From Solanum dulcamara (Eukaryota > Streptophyta > Magnoliopsida > Solanales > Solanaceae), in assembly GCF_947179165.1 (NCBI RefSeq), contig NC_077242.1, positions 32,299,097 through 32,363,096 on the forward strand: a stretch of 64,000 nucleotides of DNA, in the 5' to 3' direction. A program made the position numbers and the translations under genes. The notes under the pieces were generated by a model, which was given only the letters and a program-made list of their open reading frames with translations, was not told the origin of the DNA and made no database searches. Below, piece after piece: positions 1 through 12,587 of this stretch (position 1 is its first letter; every line of letters starts with the position of its first letter).

Positions 1-949
1 AGATTATGAGTTAAAATCACTTACCCAAAATATTTCACTTAAAATCCCCCTTGAAATCACCCTCTCCCAAGCTCACAAAAACTAAAAATGATGGAAATGG
101 GGTCTTTTCCCAAATTGTAAAATGTTTAAGTCTGCTAGGTCAACCTTTATTGCGATCGCAACTTACCCACTCTACGAATGCGGAGACCAAAAAGTGCGGT
201 CTTCATGAACGCAGAGGCTGGGCCACCTAGAGCATTGCGAATGCAGTACTATCTTTATGAATGTGAAGGTCAAATATCCACTCGCTTTGGAAATGTAGAA
301 GGGCTCCGCGAATGTGAAGGTATGAACCAGACACCAGAAACCACAGCGCGCACACACACAAGGCTCAAAAGTTTCTGAATTGACCCTCGCAGTTTGAAAC
401 CTCGAACACATAAATCATAGATGTTACCATACTAAATTTGATATTCTGAACTCATTGGAATTGTCAAAATTTGAATTTGAGGTCTCCTTGACTTGAAATC
501 CGATAAATATCCAAGAAACTAACTTTAGGCTCAGAAAGACCAAAACGTCTTTGAAGCTTCCAAAAAATACACAGGAACTCACCCTAGGCCTAAAATCATC
601 CCCCGATTCTAACAGAATCATCGAAATTCCCTTCCAAGTATCTGAAATTTAAATATTGACTAAAGTCAACTCTAGAATCAACAACTCAACAATTTCCAAT
701 TTAAGACCTCAAATCCACGATATTACTCTAAATATGATTCCATCAACTCTCCTAGATAAAATTCCAAATTCTGGAGCTGATTGAATCGATGGAATTTCAT
801 TTCATTACTCAAATTCTGAATGACACCGAATACCACTATTTGACAACTTAAGCCTTCAAACACAACTCATTCCAAAAACCTTAACTTTTCAAAGGATTTC
901 ATAAAACCAACTTTGAATGTCGATCAAACATTAGTCGAGGCAACTACCG
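1..949 (-). repeat. 3' LTR of element B, first part
   Basis: Colinear with the right-hand part of the LTR at 16,856-19,543 (position 1 matches about 18,535). It carries a cluster of short GCGAATGCGG-like words at about 150-320 that recurs in the partner LTR at about 18,690-18,870. The match breaks at 949, where element A begins, and resumes at 12,588. Short ORFs here are not conserved between the two copies. Confidence 0.75.
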
Positions 950-3256
950 TGTAAAGCATCGAAGGGTAGCCTAGAGGTGACCGATATTCAAAAGCCATTA
1001 CTGGCTCCTAAGAGAACCAATTGGCCTGATCACATATTCATTAATTCAGCGAAAGACTTAGTTTAAGAGAAAAAAATAAATCTTAGTGGGCTAACTCAAT
1101 CATCAATCTCCATCATTCAAATCAACAACATAGTTTGAAAGAAACTAATCAAAAGTTAAAGACATCAAGATAAATCTATCACTATCTATTTTATGAAGCC
1201 TCTATCTCTACTACCTAAATGGTACCAATGACAAATCCATGCCTACCTAAAAAAATACTTATTAGTAATGGAAATAATGAATATGATCCTTTCGAAGGCA
1301 AGGGGGTCTCACCACTATGAGGAAAGAAATAGATCTTCAACGAAGTGCCTATTGATGATCTCTAACACCTGTCTCTGTATCATAAAATGATGCAGGCCTA
1401 AATGGACGTCAGTACATGGAATCTACGAGTATGTAATATAATAGAATAAAATAACAATACATCAAAGGAACTCAAGATAGAATGAAATTCACCCAACTCA
1501 GTCTGATATGCAAGTATAAAATATAACAATGCTTTAAGAATGACTCAGTAATATACAATGTGTTCAAAATATATCATATACTTTCATGCACAATCTGAGA
1601 GTCTCACTTAACCGACAACAATCCCACCACCTATAAGTAGGTGATGCACAACGAACCAACGTCGTTGACACGTCCATCAAATACTTGCCAAGGTAAAGGA
1701 CAAATCTATCAATCTGAATCCACCAATCAATCATGTCCTATCTTTTTAGGATAATGAAATAGGGAAATATCCGACTTTAACGGTTTAATCATTACCTACG
1801 CTGGCTACATAGTTATTGAGTTTTACTCTCGCTCAATTCTGTGTTCGATACTACTTCCAAAACTCAAAATGTTCATGCAACTTAAACAAATCAGTTCACT
1901 GAAAAGTTTAAACTACTCTCATTGGACTCCCATCGAAACTCAATCTCATCTCAATCATTATGCTATTTTAAATCAACTCAATTAAATCCACTCATTGAGA
2001 TTAAATACTCAACTCTTTTAAATCTCTTTAAAACATGCAATTTGACTCAAAATAATGCATAGCAAAATCACGATCAAAAAGGTTAAATTCTTAAAGACTC
2101 TTTCAATTAAACTTGGGCTCAATTCAAGCTCAAATAATCAAGTTTTTTCAAAAATATATTTTTTAAAATCAACCATAACTCATTAAAACTTTGTTTCAAA
2201 ACCATCATTTATGCTCAAGATATCCATGTTCAAAATAATAAAAAAATCAACTTCTGTGAAAACTCAAACTCTTGTACAATCAATGCTCAAAATCAAATAT
2301 AATCTTCAATTAGAGTTCGTGTATATGAAGACATGAACATGCATTCAAATCAAATACTCAACCCATGAAAAAAATCAATACATATTTTAAATATGTACAA
2401 GGAAACTAAATGGCAATAGATAACTCAAGAATTCAATTCAAGGAACTCAAAAACTCCAACTCAACTCAACTAGAATCAATAAAGATGAAGGGGCACGTGG
2501 ACGAACTCGGTCCAATATTGTGTTAGCCTTACATACTTGAATCTTAGGAGTTATTGGATAAAAGTGTTAGGTTTGGAACCTTTATCTTGAAGTTGAGAAA
2601 CCAATCTATGAATTTGTGAAGGAGATCTTGAACTCGGAGTCTTTAGATCTCCCAATATTGGAGAAATCCCTTTCTTGAAGTTCTCGATCTATGGGAGAAG
2701 GAGAATTTGGGATTTTGAGGGTATCTCTATGTATAAGAATATTATTAGGTTGAAATATTGAGAAAAATCACCTTTTAATAAATCCCGTCGGTAATTTCAG
2801 CGGGTTGGAGGTCTCCTCGCTGACCTATTCAGCGAGTTGCCAAATGGGGATTTAGCTCACCCAATCCAATATTTTCTATAGGATTTTGGGCACTCTTCGG
2901 CGATCTAGGTCATGGTTCGCCGAACTATGCGGCGAGTCGCCAAATTAGCTAGTGAGCTCGCCGAATTGTCCTATTCGGACATACTTCAATAAAATGATCA
3001 TAAACTTTTACGTCGAACTCTAAAAAATTCAATCCTATTGGGGTTGGAAATAAGCATCACAGACCTTTAATTTGATAGGTCATGGTCCTCCCAATTCGTT
3101 ATATTCTAAGAGATATGGTCATTTAAAGTCGACCTTTATACGAACTCATTCTGAAATAGCCGATAGAATTTTTTTGAACTTGGCTTCATTTTAGGAATCC
3201 CTTATGACCCTAAATCAAATCTAATACCCTTAAAGTACTTAGGAATTTATTCTAAC

Positions 3257-3267
3257 TCATATATAAA
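3257..3267. repeat. Target-site duplication of the RTE LINE, left copy
   Basis: The 11 bases TCATATATAAA are repeated exactly at 7,054-7,064, immediately after the TTG-repeat tail. In the partner LTR (near 12,495) the site appears once as a diverged version, as expected for an unoccupied target. Confidence 0.88.
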
Positions 3268-3767
3268 TGTTATAAAGATAATATCTTTTGTTTACTTATC
3301 AAATATTGAAAATGCGTTTTTGACTTGTTTGATCTTTCAGTGCCTTACGCCTCACTGCTCAGTGACGATTTCACGGTTGAACATCAGAACTCAGAACTGA
3401 AGCTCACGATTTCTCATTCCCTGCACTTGCTGCCGCCTAAAACAAAACTTGGTGTCACAACTTATTTATATGACATTTGTTACTGAAAGTGTTAAGGGAA
3501 AAGATAAAGATCTAAAGCAATGTCTCTATTTTCCTTCCTTCCTTCTTTCAACTGCGACTTTTAGTGACTTGAATGTTTTTGACAAAATTTCTCAACGAAA
3601 TATTGCTTCATTAAACAGTGTGTTTCAGCAGCAACCAGGTTTATTTTAATTGGAGTTGGTACCTCTGGTTCCCATTTCTTTCCATATCTATTCTTTGCTC
3701 ATACAATTGTAGTTACATTTTGCTAACTTTAAACCTTTAAATATTTTATTAGTTTAGATGCGTTTTC

Positions 3768-4650
3768 ATGGATTTATATAGTGATAGTAGACTAGGTTCA
3801 TGTTCTTACTCAGGGACGGGGATGGGGACGAGGATGAGGGTAAGGAGGGGTAAGTGGGTTAAAGGAGTGTCTAGACTAAGAGTAGGTTCTTGGAATATTG
3901 GGATGTTGACGGGAAAATACATAGAGCTAGTTAAGATTCTAAAGAAGAGGAAGATTAATATAGTTTGTGTACAAGATACCAAATGGGCAGGTTCTAAAGC
4001 TAAGGAGGTAGACGGGTATAAGCTTTGGTTCTCTGGTAGATCAAAGTATAGGAATGGTGCAGGCATTTTAGTAGACAGTAATTTAAGGGATCAGGTGGTG
4101 GAAGTTAGGAGAGTCACTGATAGGATAATGTTGGTAAAGGTGGTCATTAAAGGTATTACGTTGAAAATTATTAGTGCTTATGCACCGCAAACGGGCTTAG
4201 GCAAGGAGGATAAAAGGCGCTTTTGGGAGGATTTGGACGAGTTAGTGGGAGGCATACCGCCTACTAAGAAGCTTTTTGTGGAAGGGGATTTCAATGGGCA
4301 CATCAGGTCTATTTAGGGAGGGTATAATGATGTGCATGGAGGCTTTGGCTTCGGGGACAGAAATGGAGGAGGAGTTTCACTTTTGGATTTTGCAAGAACT
4401 TTTGGGTTGGTGATAGCCAATTTGAGTTTCCCAAAGAAGGAGGACCACTTGGTAGCCTTTCAGAGTGTGGTGGATAAGAGTCAAATAGATTTTTTACTCC
4501 TTAGGAAGGATGATAAAGGTCTGTGCAAAGACTGTAAAGTCATTACAATCGATAACCTTACGACCCGACATAAGCTCTTGATAATGGATGTAGGGATCAA
4601 GATGACAAGGAAGAAGAGGGTTGGGGATGACCGACCTAAGATCATATGAG
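3768..4650 (+). pseudogene. LINE endonuclease domain (EEP/AP-endonuclease type), broken
   Basis: N-terminal half of the single RTE polyprotein; in active relatives it nicks the target DNA to prime reverse transcription. Visible blocks in order: SWNIGMLTGK near residue 42, VQDTKW near residue 67, SAYAPQTG near residue 139, GDFNGHI near residue 173, then after a TAG stop at 4,314 the block SQIDFLLLR and TRHKLL. These match the metal-binding and catalytic signature of the family. The motif usually written QETKW reads QDTKW here, so the metal-binding Glu is replaced by Asp. In-frame stops at 4,314-4,316 and 4,648-4,650 end the frame, and a further TAG at 4,842 lies downstream. The chosen ATG (3,768) starts the longest open stretch; RTE starts are poorly conserved. 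Confidence 0.85.
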
Positions 4651-4655
4651 AGAGT

Positions 4656-6722
4656 TTGACCACGGCTAGCGCCCTAGATATGGAAGAGAAATTGAAGGAT
4701 ATGAGGGCTTGGGATAGTAGTGGGTATGAAAATACTCTATGGAATAGTACAACTAGTTATATTAGGGTTGTATCAAGGAAAGTGTTGGGAGTATCGACAG
4801 GTAGCCATGGCCGGCACCGAAGGGACTGGTGGTGGAATAGATAAGTACAAGGGAAGGTGAAAGCAAAGAAGATAGTGTATGCAAATCTGATAGAAAGCAA
4901 GGATGAGGTAGAGAAGTGGACGAATAGGTAACTTTATAAGATAGCGAGGAAGGAGGCGAAGTCAGCGGTCTCAATGGAAAAAATAGCAGCTTTTGAATGC
5001 CTTTATACTGAACTAGAAGAGAAAGGCGGGGATAGGAAATTCTTCAATCTAGCCAGGGTGCGGGAGAGAAAGGCACGTGATGTGGATCAAGTAAAGTCCA
5101 TTAAGTACGAGCATGGAAAAGTATTGGTAGAGGAGACCCTCATTAAAAAGAGATGACAGTCGTACTTCCATAAACTCTTAAATGAAGAAGGGAATAGAGA
5201 GATTGTGTTGGGATATTTGGAACATATAGGAAGGCTTCACGATTTCGGTGTTCCAGGAGTATTACGGTCGAAGAGGTTAAGGTTGTTGTGAGTAGGATGC
5301 GATGGGGGAGAGCGATTGGACCTAAAGACATTCCTGGGGAAATTTGGAAGTGAGTGATCTTGGTAGGTTTAGAGTGGCTGACTAGGTTATTTAATGTAAT
5401 GTTTAAGATGGTAACAATGCTCGAATAATAGATGTCGAGCATAATAATCCCTCTATACAAAAACAAGGGGGATATACAGAGCTGCAACAACTATAGAGGT
5501 ATTAAGCTTCTAAGCCATACTATGAAAGTGTGGGAAAGAGTGGTGGAGATGAGGGTTAGGAGAGGCATGTCTATTTCAGAGAACCAGTTCGGATTTATGC
5601 TGGAACTCTCAACTACAGAAGCCATCCATCTTATGAGGAGACTGGTGGATCACTATAGGGAGAAGAAGAGGGACTTGCACATGGTATTCATCGATCTAGA
5701 AAAGGCTTATGATAAAGTTCCATGAGAGATACTATGGAGATGTTTGGAGGCTAAAAGGGTACCTGTGGCATATATTAGGGTGATCAAGGACATGTATGAG
5801 GGAGCCAAAAATAGGGTAAGGACAGCATGAGGGGACTCAGAGCATTTTTCAGTAGTGATGGGGTTGTATCAAGGATCATCCCTTAGTCTATTTTTATTTT
5901 CCTTAGTGATGGATGGATTGAAAAATTCAAGGTGAGGTGACATGGTGTATGCTTTTCGCGGATGACATAGTCCTGATCGATAAGACCCATAGCGGAGTTA
6001 ATTCTAGGCTGGGAGATTAGAGATATACCTTGGAGTCTAAAGGGTTTAAGTTGAGTAGGACCAAGACAAAGTACTAAGAGTGCAAGTTCAGTGAGACACC
6101 CCAGGAGGTTGGCACGGAAGTTAGGCTTGGTGACCAGGCCATCCAAAAGAAAAGTAGTTTCAAGTACCTTGGTCTATCATACAAACCAGTGGAGAAATTG
6201 AAGAGGATGTCACACATCGTATTAGGGCAGGGTGGATGAAATGGAGGCTCGCTTCCGGTGTACTATGTGACAAGAAGGTGCCACCAAAACTTAAGGGCAA
6301 GTTCTAAAAAATGGTGGTTAGACCGGCTATGTTATATGGGGGCAGAGTGTTGGCCAGTTAAGGTCTCTCACATTCTAAAGATGAAAGTATTCGAGATGAG
6401 AATGTTGAGATGGATGTGTGGGCATACCAAGAATGAAAGGATTAGAAATAAGGCTATTTAGGACAAGGTAGAAGTGGCCTCGGTGGAAGACAAGATGCGG
6501 GAAATGTGACTGAGATGGTTTGGGCATGTGAAAAGGAGAGACACAAATGCCCCAGTGCGGAGGTGTGAGAGGTTGGCCATAAATGGTTTTAGAAAAGGTA
6601 GGGGTAGGCCAAAAAAATATTCAGGAGAGGTGATCAGAAAGGACATAGCACAGTTACAGCTTAACGAGGACATGACCTTAGATAGGATGGTGAAGAGGAC
6701 CCATATTAGGGTAGAAGGCTAG
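4656..6722 (+). pseudogene. LINE reverse transcriptase region, broken
   Basis: C-terminal half of the RTE polyprotein, which makes cDNA at the nicked target. 4,974-5,156 encodes the linker before RT. 5,432-5,725 encodes [20 protein letters not shown] and ENQFGFM, with a YDKVP block at its end: palm and finger motifs of LINE RT. The catalytic motif FADD is intact at 5,955-5,966. 6,258-6,722 encodes the thumb/C-terminal region, including GAECWPVK, LRWMCGHT and GRGRPKK. Frameshifts lie between about 5,240 and 5,430, and stops interrupt at about 5,723, 5,828 and 6,459. The stop at 5,723 (TGA after KVP) lies where relatives have Arg or Trp, consistent with a C-to-T type change. Confidence 0.87.
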
Positions 6723-7053
6723 TACATAGTCCCGTTATCCTCCCGTATTAGTAGGCGCATTATCGCACTATAATTTCTTATGCTCTGACTTCTTTTATTA
6801 TCTCTCTATTACTTTCTGTACTTTGATTACTCTACTTTATCTGTGTTACTGTCGTTATTTGTGTTATTCATTATTTGTTTTCCCATATTGCTTTGAACTT
6901 CTTGGCCTTATCTGACCTCTTTTTATGCTTCTTTTGAGCCGAAGGTCTCTTGGAAACAGCCGTCCTACCTTGGTAGGAGTAAGGTCTGCGTACACTTTAC
7001 CCTCCCCAGACTTCACATTATGGGATTTCACTGGATTGTTGTTGTTGTTGTTG
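6723..7053 (+). other. 3' UTR and (TTG)n tail of the RTE LINE
   Basis: Noncoding 3' end that recurs at 19,549-19,797 (same strand) and, more diverged, on the minus strand at 20,687-20,840. It includes the block CTACCTTGGTAGGAGTAAGG, the block GCGTACACTTTACCCTCC and a terminal run of TTG units (7,036-7,053). In RTE LINEs this end is the recognition site for the reverse transcriptase. Confidence 0.85.
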
Positions 7054-7142
7054 TCATATATAAAATTACAAGTCATTCAGTTCGAGTCTACACACATATA
7101 AAATATGGTTCGAGTCTTGGCGAAAAAATTTGTACTGTTACA

Positions 7143-7157
7143 TTATCTCCCCCTTGG
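7143..7157 (-). promoter_or_regulatory. Polypurine tract of element A
   Basis: The minus strand reads AAGGGGGAGATAA directly before the TGTAACAG start of the 3' LTR. A purine run abutting the 3' LTR primes plus-strand synthesis in LTR retrotransposons. It confirms the minus orientation of A. Confidence 0.78.
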
Positions 7158-9300
7158 GATCATTCATCCTTGAATGAAGATCAACTAGAGCTGGACTCGA
7201 GGCTTGAAAAACAATTGAGAATCAATCAAATAAATCAATCAACCAAATCAAGCAATCTAGACGATCAACTATTCAGACTCAAGAATAGGCAAATCAGTCT
7301 AAGTCAAGAGTAGGGATAATACCTTCAACATTCTCATCATTAAGCACAAATAGAACATCAAAACTCTATCAATCGAATCATTCAAACATCTAGATCATCA
7401 ACTGTCGAACTTAGGAAAGAAGACAATAACCCAAATCAAGAATAGGAAGTTACTTTCAACATCATCATTGATGGCACGAATAGAAGTGGATATTTGGTCT
7501 TTATGTAATCCTTATATGGCCAACTGTCCTTGATTTCAGCACTTTCAATGGGAACTACCAACAAAGGATCTCCCAAGCACTCCTTTGATCATTGATACAT
7601 GAAGCACCGAACGAATGGCGACTAACTCAAAAGGTAACTCCAATTCATGAATGACATCTCCAATCCTCTTTACACTTAAGTAAGGCCAATATATCGGTGC
7701 CCAAGATTTTCCTTCTTTCCAAGCCTCATACAATTTTATACTATCTCATATACATATACTAAGTCTCTTCTTATCAAATGACTTTGCCTCAATTCATTAT
7801 TTACATCTGAGGGTCACATACCCCCCTCCCATTCGTAACACATACTCCTCGCAAGTTAAGATCATAATATCTCACATACACCATGTCAAGCCTACTAAAT
7901 AAAATCTTAAAACTAGCACTATCACACTCATAATGCTATCCCATGTTTCTTCACACCACTCACCTCAAATTCAAACTTAGGGTGTAGTACTAACACTGAC
8001 ATCACACACTGCTCGCATATTAGACCAATCTATAACTACTAGGTGAAATTAAGAAACACTCTCCTACTAAAATTCCATAATAAGTAATCGACCCTCGTCT
8101 CACTATTTATCCAATTATAATTTATCACCTCGTCTCCTTCCATAACTGAAGTACTATTTACCCTTTCATTACACTTCATTGCCTAATTATATTCATATCC
8201 CTCTAAATAACATGGGGCTCTCTCTTCAAAATCATAAGCCTAGCTTAGATCTATCATCTCATGACTACTCATCCCTTCCATTCAACACCTATACTAGGTC
8301 TTTACTAACACAAAACACCCCAACATAAAACTCCTCTATTGGTTCAAGTGTATTCTAACTAATCCTAACTAACAAACTCTTCGTCTACCTCCTATCATGA
8401 AAGTTAGATGATACTTACTACTCTTTAGACAAAATCCAAAAGAGACATCACTTATGACCCCATAACCTACCTTATAGCTACATAACTCTAGTTACATGCC
8501 TCAACCAACCACCCTTTACATACACCCAATCATTTACCTCAAACTCCAAGTCTATTCCCCTTACCTCAATTTTTCACACTCTCTGGAATGGTTTTCACTT
8601 CCTCTATAACTTGGTGAACTAAGTCTAGTCCAACCCACTCAAAGATAGGGAACTCACTCGCTAGAAGACGTCATACCATGGATGAGAAAAGAGCTACAAC
8701 CTCGAATGCTCCCATCAATATTCCTCTTACCTAGTTCAAACCTAGCTCTAAGTCCTAAGGTGCTAGTCCTAAGATAATCATACTTATACAAATCTAACCA
8801 TCGAATTTCTATTGTATACCTCCATAAGGACCTTTTACTTAGATAATACTACTCCTTCTCACCACTTTACACAAACACCCACAATCATCACCCAACAGTC
8901 ATCAATAGCCTACTATTATCACTCTTATAGAGACAATTACACACTCCAGTCTATCACTCTAACCACCTCAACCACATGTAAGAATGATCAAGCCTACTTT
9001 AACACTTCTACCTCTATTATTGTATGAGCTCTTACAAGAGAAACACTAAAATACTCTTACCTATCTATTGCATATCACAGGGTCTCATCTCTCTCCTCTT
9101 ACACACCTGTATCCTTAACTAGACATGTATAACACAACTATCATAATTAAGAAACACTCACTCTCCCCCATCCATTCTCACTCAACTTAGTCTGCTATTA
9201 TCAACATCGCTATCAGAATTGGGAGGAGCTCATTATCTCCCCCTTTGGCAATAACCAATACTACTATCTTTCCACTCTATGATAAGCAGGACCAATGTCT
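7158..9300 (-). pseudogene. Decayed pol region of element A, with integrase C-terminal remnant
   Basis: About 2.1 kb where RT, RNase H and integrase should lie. Only the end is recognisable: at 7,500-7,733 the minus strand encodes PYLSVKRIGDVIHELELPFE and then LHVSMIK, the integrase C-terminal part that precedes the chromodomain in plant chromoviruses. The rest is C-rich on the plus strand, full of stops in all frames, and too short for a full pol, so large deletions are likely. The plus-strand ORF at 8,812-9,027 has no recognisable features. Confidence 0.55.
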
Positions 9301-10140
9301 AAAACTAGACATTCCAAATTATACAATCAATTGTGTAATAACAAGCCTAAGGCCGGTCCATGCCTAGAACAACATCAAAAATAGTTATTTAACTGAAATT
9401 AGATTAACCATGGTATCTCTATAATGGACGGGAATGGTACAATCACTATCTCACTCAATCAGGATAAACTCATATATGGGCGTCATAAAAGATGTGGCAC
9501 CCAGATCAAACAAATCATAATTATCATAGGAAATGATTCAAAACATACCAATGAAATCATTGGCAGGTTCTCCTGACCTTGGAGACTATCCATTGCATAC
9601 AAATGGTTTGTACCTCCGCTCGTACCAGAAGTAGCACCCCTCTGATTTCCTTGAATTTGTGGTGCTGGAGTAGAAGATTGGGCTCCGCTGGCCTACTTTG
9701 GACAGTCTCTCTAAAAGTGACCCCCTTAAGAACACTTATAACATCTATTGGTTCCCTTTCGACACTTCCCCAGATGAAGTTTTCCACAAGTACCGTATGG
9801 TTGTTTTCCTTTAGAACCTTAGGCCACACTTTTTTGGAACTCAAGATTTTGGATTTTGAAGTTCTGATTACCACGTGGCCTTAGATTATACCTGTTATTA
9901 GATGTAGGTGTCATCACTAAAAGTGGCATATAACGCGAGGACCTTTTGTGAAAAGAGGACTTGTTTTCATTCCTTTTCTTCTATTGACGATGCTTATGTC
10001 CTACCAATTCAGGCTTTTTGCCCTAAGGTTCCTCCCTTTCCTCCTCTTTGTCCTCCTCTACCCATCGAGTGTGTATATTAAAATTAGTAACAGGCTCAGG
10101 CACCCCTGTCTGTACCTTGGTCCCTATTCCAGATTATGAA
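9301..10140 (-). pseudogene. gag C-terminus (zinc knuckles) and protease of element A, broken
   Basis: On the minus strand, 9,700-9,800 encodes a Cys/His-rich stretch reading CGKLHLGKCRKGTNRCYKCS followed by GGHF, a stop, and RDCPK. These are the paired zinc knuckles that bind RNA in chromovirus gag. Downstream, 9,493-9,507 encodes DLGAT, the aspartic protease active site (family form D-x-G-A-T), followed by SFMTP. Stops (TAG/TGA) occur at several points, including next to the second knuckle. The gag body (9,950-10,400) is only weakly recognisable. In functional relatives gag forms the particle and the protease cleaves the polyprotein. Confidence 0.7.
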
Positions 10141-10408
10141 GGCATGTCTAGCGAGGTAATCTCGATGCTGACGGCGTCTCTCTAGCTCACTATGTATTTT
10201 GAAGGTTGGTCTGACGACAACACGTAAACATATGAGTTATAAGAGAGTATACAGAGTTATACTCTGAAGCACGAAATAGAATACCAAAAGAAGGTCAACA
10301 CTTTTTAATGTCATATAGCCTCCCCATTATGGATGTGGAGGTCTTCACACTAATAATAAGGACTCTACTAGACACAGCTTCATAGACTCCCAGGAAACTT
10401 AAACTCTA

Positions 10409-10421
10409 CACTCTGATACTA
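10409..10421 (-). promoter_or_regulatory. Primer-binding site of element A (initiator Met-tRNA)
   Basis: The minus strand reads TAGTATCAGAGTG just inside the 5' LTR, with a 4-base spacer. It is a one- to two-base variant of the common TGGTATCAGAGC site complementary to the 3' end of initiator Met-tRNA. Confidence 0.8.
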
Positions 10422-10425
10422 AGTT

Positions 10426-12582
10426 TGTCACATCTAGAGAGGGTACCCTAGGCGTGGTCGGCATACAGAAGCCATTACTGGCTACCAAGTGAACCACTTG
10501 ACCTGATCACACATTCATTTATTCAGCGGAAGACTTAGTTTAAGAGAAAAACAAATCTTAGTGGACTAACTCAATCATCAATCTCCATCATTCAAATCAA
10601 CAACATAGTTTGAAACAAAATTAATCAAGAGTTAAAGACATCAAAATAAATCCATCACTATCTAATCTATTAAGATACTATCTATACTACCTAAATGGTG
10701 CCAATGACAAGTTCATGGCTACTACAAAAAAAACTACTCATAATCAATGGAAAGAATGAATATGATCCTTTCGAAGGAAAGGAATTCTTACCACTAGCAG
10801 GAAAGAAATAGATCTTCAACGAAGCGCCTATTGCTACATTATAAAACGATGCAGATTCAAATGGACATCAGTACATGGAATCTATGAGTATGTAATATGG
10901 CAGAATAAAATAACAATACATCAAAGTAACTCAAGATAGAATGAAACTCACCCAACTCAGTCTAATATGAAAGTATAAAATATAACAATACTTTAAGAAA
11001 GACTCAGTAATATGCAACTTATTCAAAACATGTCATATACTTTCATGCAAAATCTAGGAGTCTCTCTTAAAAGAAAACAATCCTAGCACCTATAAGTAGG
11101 TGATGCATAATGAACCAACGTCGTTGACACATCCATCAAATACTTGCCAAGGTAAAGGACAAATCTGTCAATCTGGATCCACCAATCAATCAAGTCCTAT
11201 CTTTTCAGGACAATGAAATAGGGAAATATCCGACTTTAATGGTTTAATCATTTTCTATGCTGGCTACATAGTTATTGAGTTTTACTCTCACTCAATTCGG
11301 TGCTTGATACTACTTCCAAAACTCAAAATGCTCACGTAACTTAAACAAATCAGTTTAATGAAAACGTTCGACTACTCTCATTGGACTCCCATCAAAACTC
11401 AATCTCATCTCAATCAAATCCACTCATTGAGATTAAATACTCAGCTCTTTTAAATCTCCTTAAAACATGCAATTTTAACTCAAAATAATGCATAGCAAAA
11501 TCACGATCAAAATGGTTAAAATTCTTAAAGACTCTTTCAGTTCAACTCGGGCTTGACTCAAGCTCAAATCATCAAGATATCCATGTTCCAAATAATGAAA
11601 AAATCAACTTGTGTGAAAACTCAAACTCTTGTACAATCAATGCTCAAAATCAAATATAATCTTCAATTAGGGTTCATGTGTATGAAGAAATGAACATGTA
11701 TCCAAATCAAATACTCAACTCATGAACAACATTAATATATATTTTAAATATGTACAAGGAACCCAAAAGATAATAGATGACTCAAGAATTCAATTCAAGG
11801 AACTCAAAAACTCTAACTCAACTCAACTTGAATCAATAAAGATGAAGGGACACGTGGACGGACTCAGTCCAACATTGTGTTAGCCTTACTTACCTGAATC
11901 TTAAGAGTTATTAGATAAAAGTATTGGATTTGGAACCTTGTAGCTTGTAGTTCAGAAACCAATCTATGAATTTGTGAAGGAGATCTTGAACTTGGTTGAA
12001 AGATTGAGAAAAATCACCTTTTAATAAATCCCGTAGGTAATTTTGGCGAGCTAGAGGTCTCTTCGCCGAGTCACCAAATGATGCTTTAGCTCACCCGATC
12101 CAACAGTTTTTGAAGTATTTTGGGCACTTTTCGGCGTGCTAGGTCGCGGTTCACCGAACTATTCTGCGAGTCGCCAAATTGGCTGGTGAGTTGGCCGAAT
12201 TGGCTTGTCCGTACATACTTCGGTAAAAAAAAATATAACCTTTTACTACGAACTCCAAAAAATGTAATCTTACTGGAGTTGGGAAGAAGAATCAAAGAAC
12301 TTTAATTTGATAGGTCATGGACCACCTAATTCATTATATTCTAAGAGATATGGTCATTCGAAGTTGACCCTTATACGATCTCATTTGAAAACTTAGCCGA
12401 TAGAAATTCTTTGGAGTTGGCTTCATTTTAGGGATACCTTATGACCCTAAATCACATCTAATATCCTTAAAATACTTAGAAATTTATCCTAAATCATATA
12501 CAAAATTACAAGTCATTCAGTTCGACTCTACACACATATGAAGAATGGTTTGAGTCTTGATGAAAAAATTTGGGGTGTTACA
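10426..12582 (-). repeat. 5' LTR of element A
   Basis: 2,157-bp copy of the LTR at 950-3,256 plus 7,065-7,142. Plus-strand ends read TGTCACAT and GGTGTTACA, giving TG...CA termini. It contains a GC-rich cluster at about 12,040-12,200 with repeated TCGCCAA/TTCGGCG words. Short indels distinguish it from the partner copy; for example, the block at about 1,960-1,985 is missing near 11,418. Confidence 0.88.
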
Positions 12583-12587
12583 TTCTG

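Larger units (their letters stand above)
3268..7053 (+). mobile_element. Full-length RTE-clade LINE with 11-bp TSD
   Basis: Non-LTR retrotransposon of 3,786 bp. It is bounded by perfect copies of TCATATATAAA (3,257-3,267 and 7,054-7,064), and removing it restores the LTR of element A. Order: about 500 bp of 5' leader, an AP-type endonuclease region (3,768-4,650), a reverse-transcriptase region (about 5,090-6,720), and a 3' UTR ending in GTTGTTGTTG repeats instead of poly(A). This tail and the conserved 3' end are typical of plant RTE LINEs and of SINEs that borrow their machinery. Several stops and frameshifts make this copy non-autonomous now. Confidence 0.9.
950..7142 (-). repeat. 3' LTR of element A (interrupted by an RTE LINE)
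   Basis: 950-3,256 aligns with 10,426 to about 12,500, and 7,065-7,142 aligns with the last part of the 5' LTR to 12,582. Blocks such as 1,020-1,500 versus 10,497-10,970 are nearly identical by eye. On the minus strand the LTR opens TGTAACAG and its far end is close to TGTGACA. Bases 3,268-7,053 are foreign: they are the LINE insertion, flanked by an 11-bp duplication. Confidence 0.85.
950..12582 (-). mobile_element. Gypsy chromovirus-like retrotransposon 'A' inserted in the LTR of B
   Basis: Minus-strand LTR element. Its 3' LTR is 950-3,256 plus 7,065-7,142 (split by a LINE) and its 5' LTR is 10,426-12,582. Between them lie gag zinc knuckles, a protease motif and an integrase C-terminal fragment in the expected order. 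The flanks TACCG (945-949) and TTCTG (12,583-12,587) fit a decayed 5-bp TSD. The host LTR sequence is continuous across the two flanks: the left flank ends CAACTACCG and the right continues AGAGGGGTGAAATGG, like the intact copy near 19,477-19,500. Confidence 0.82.
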
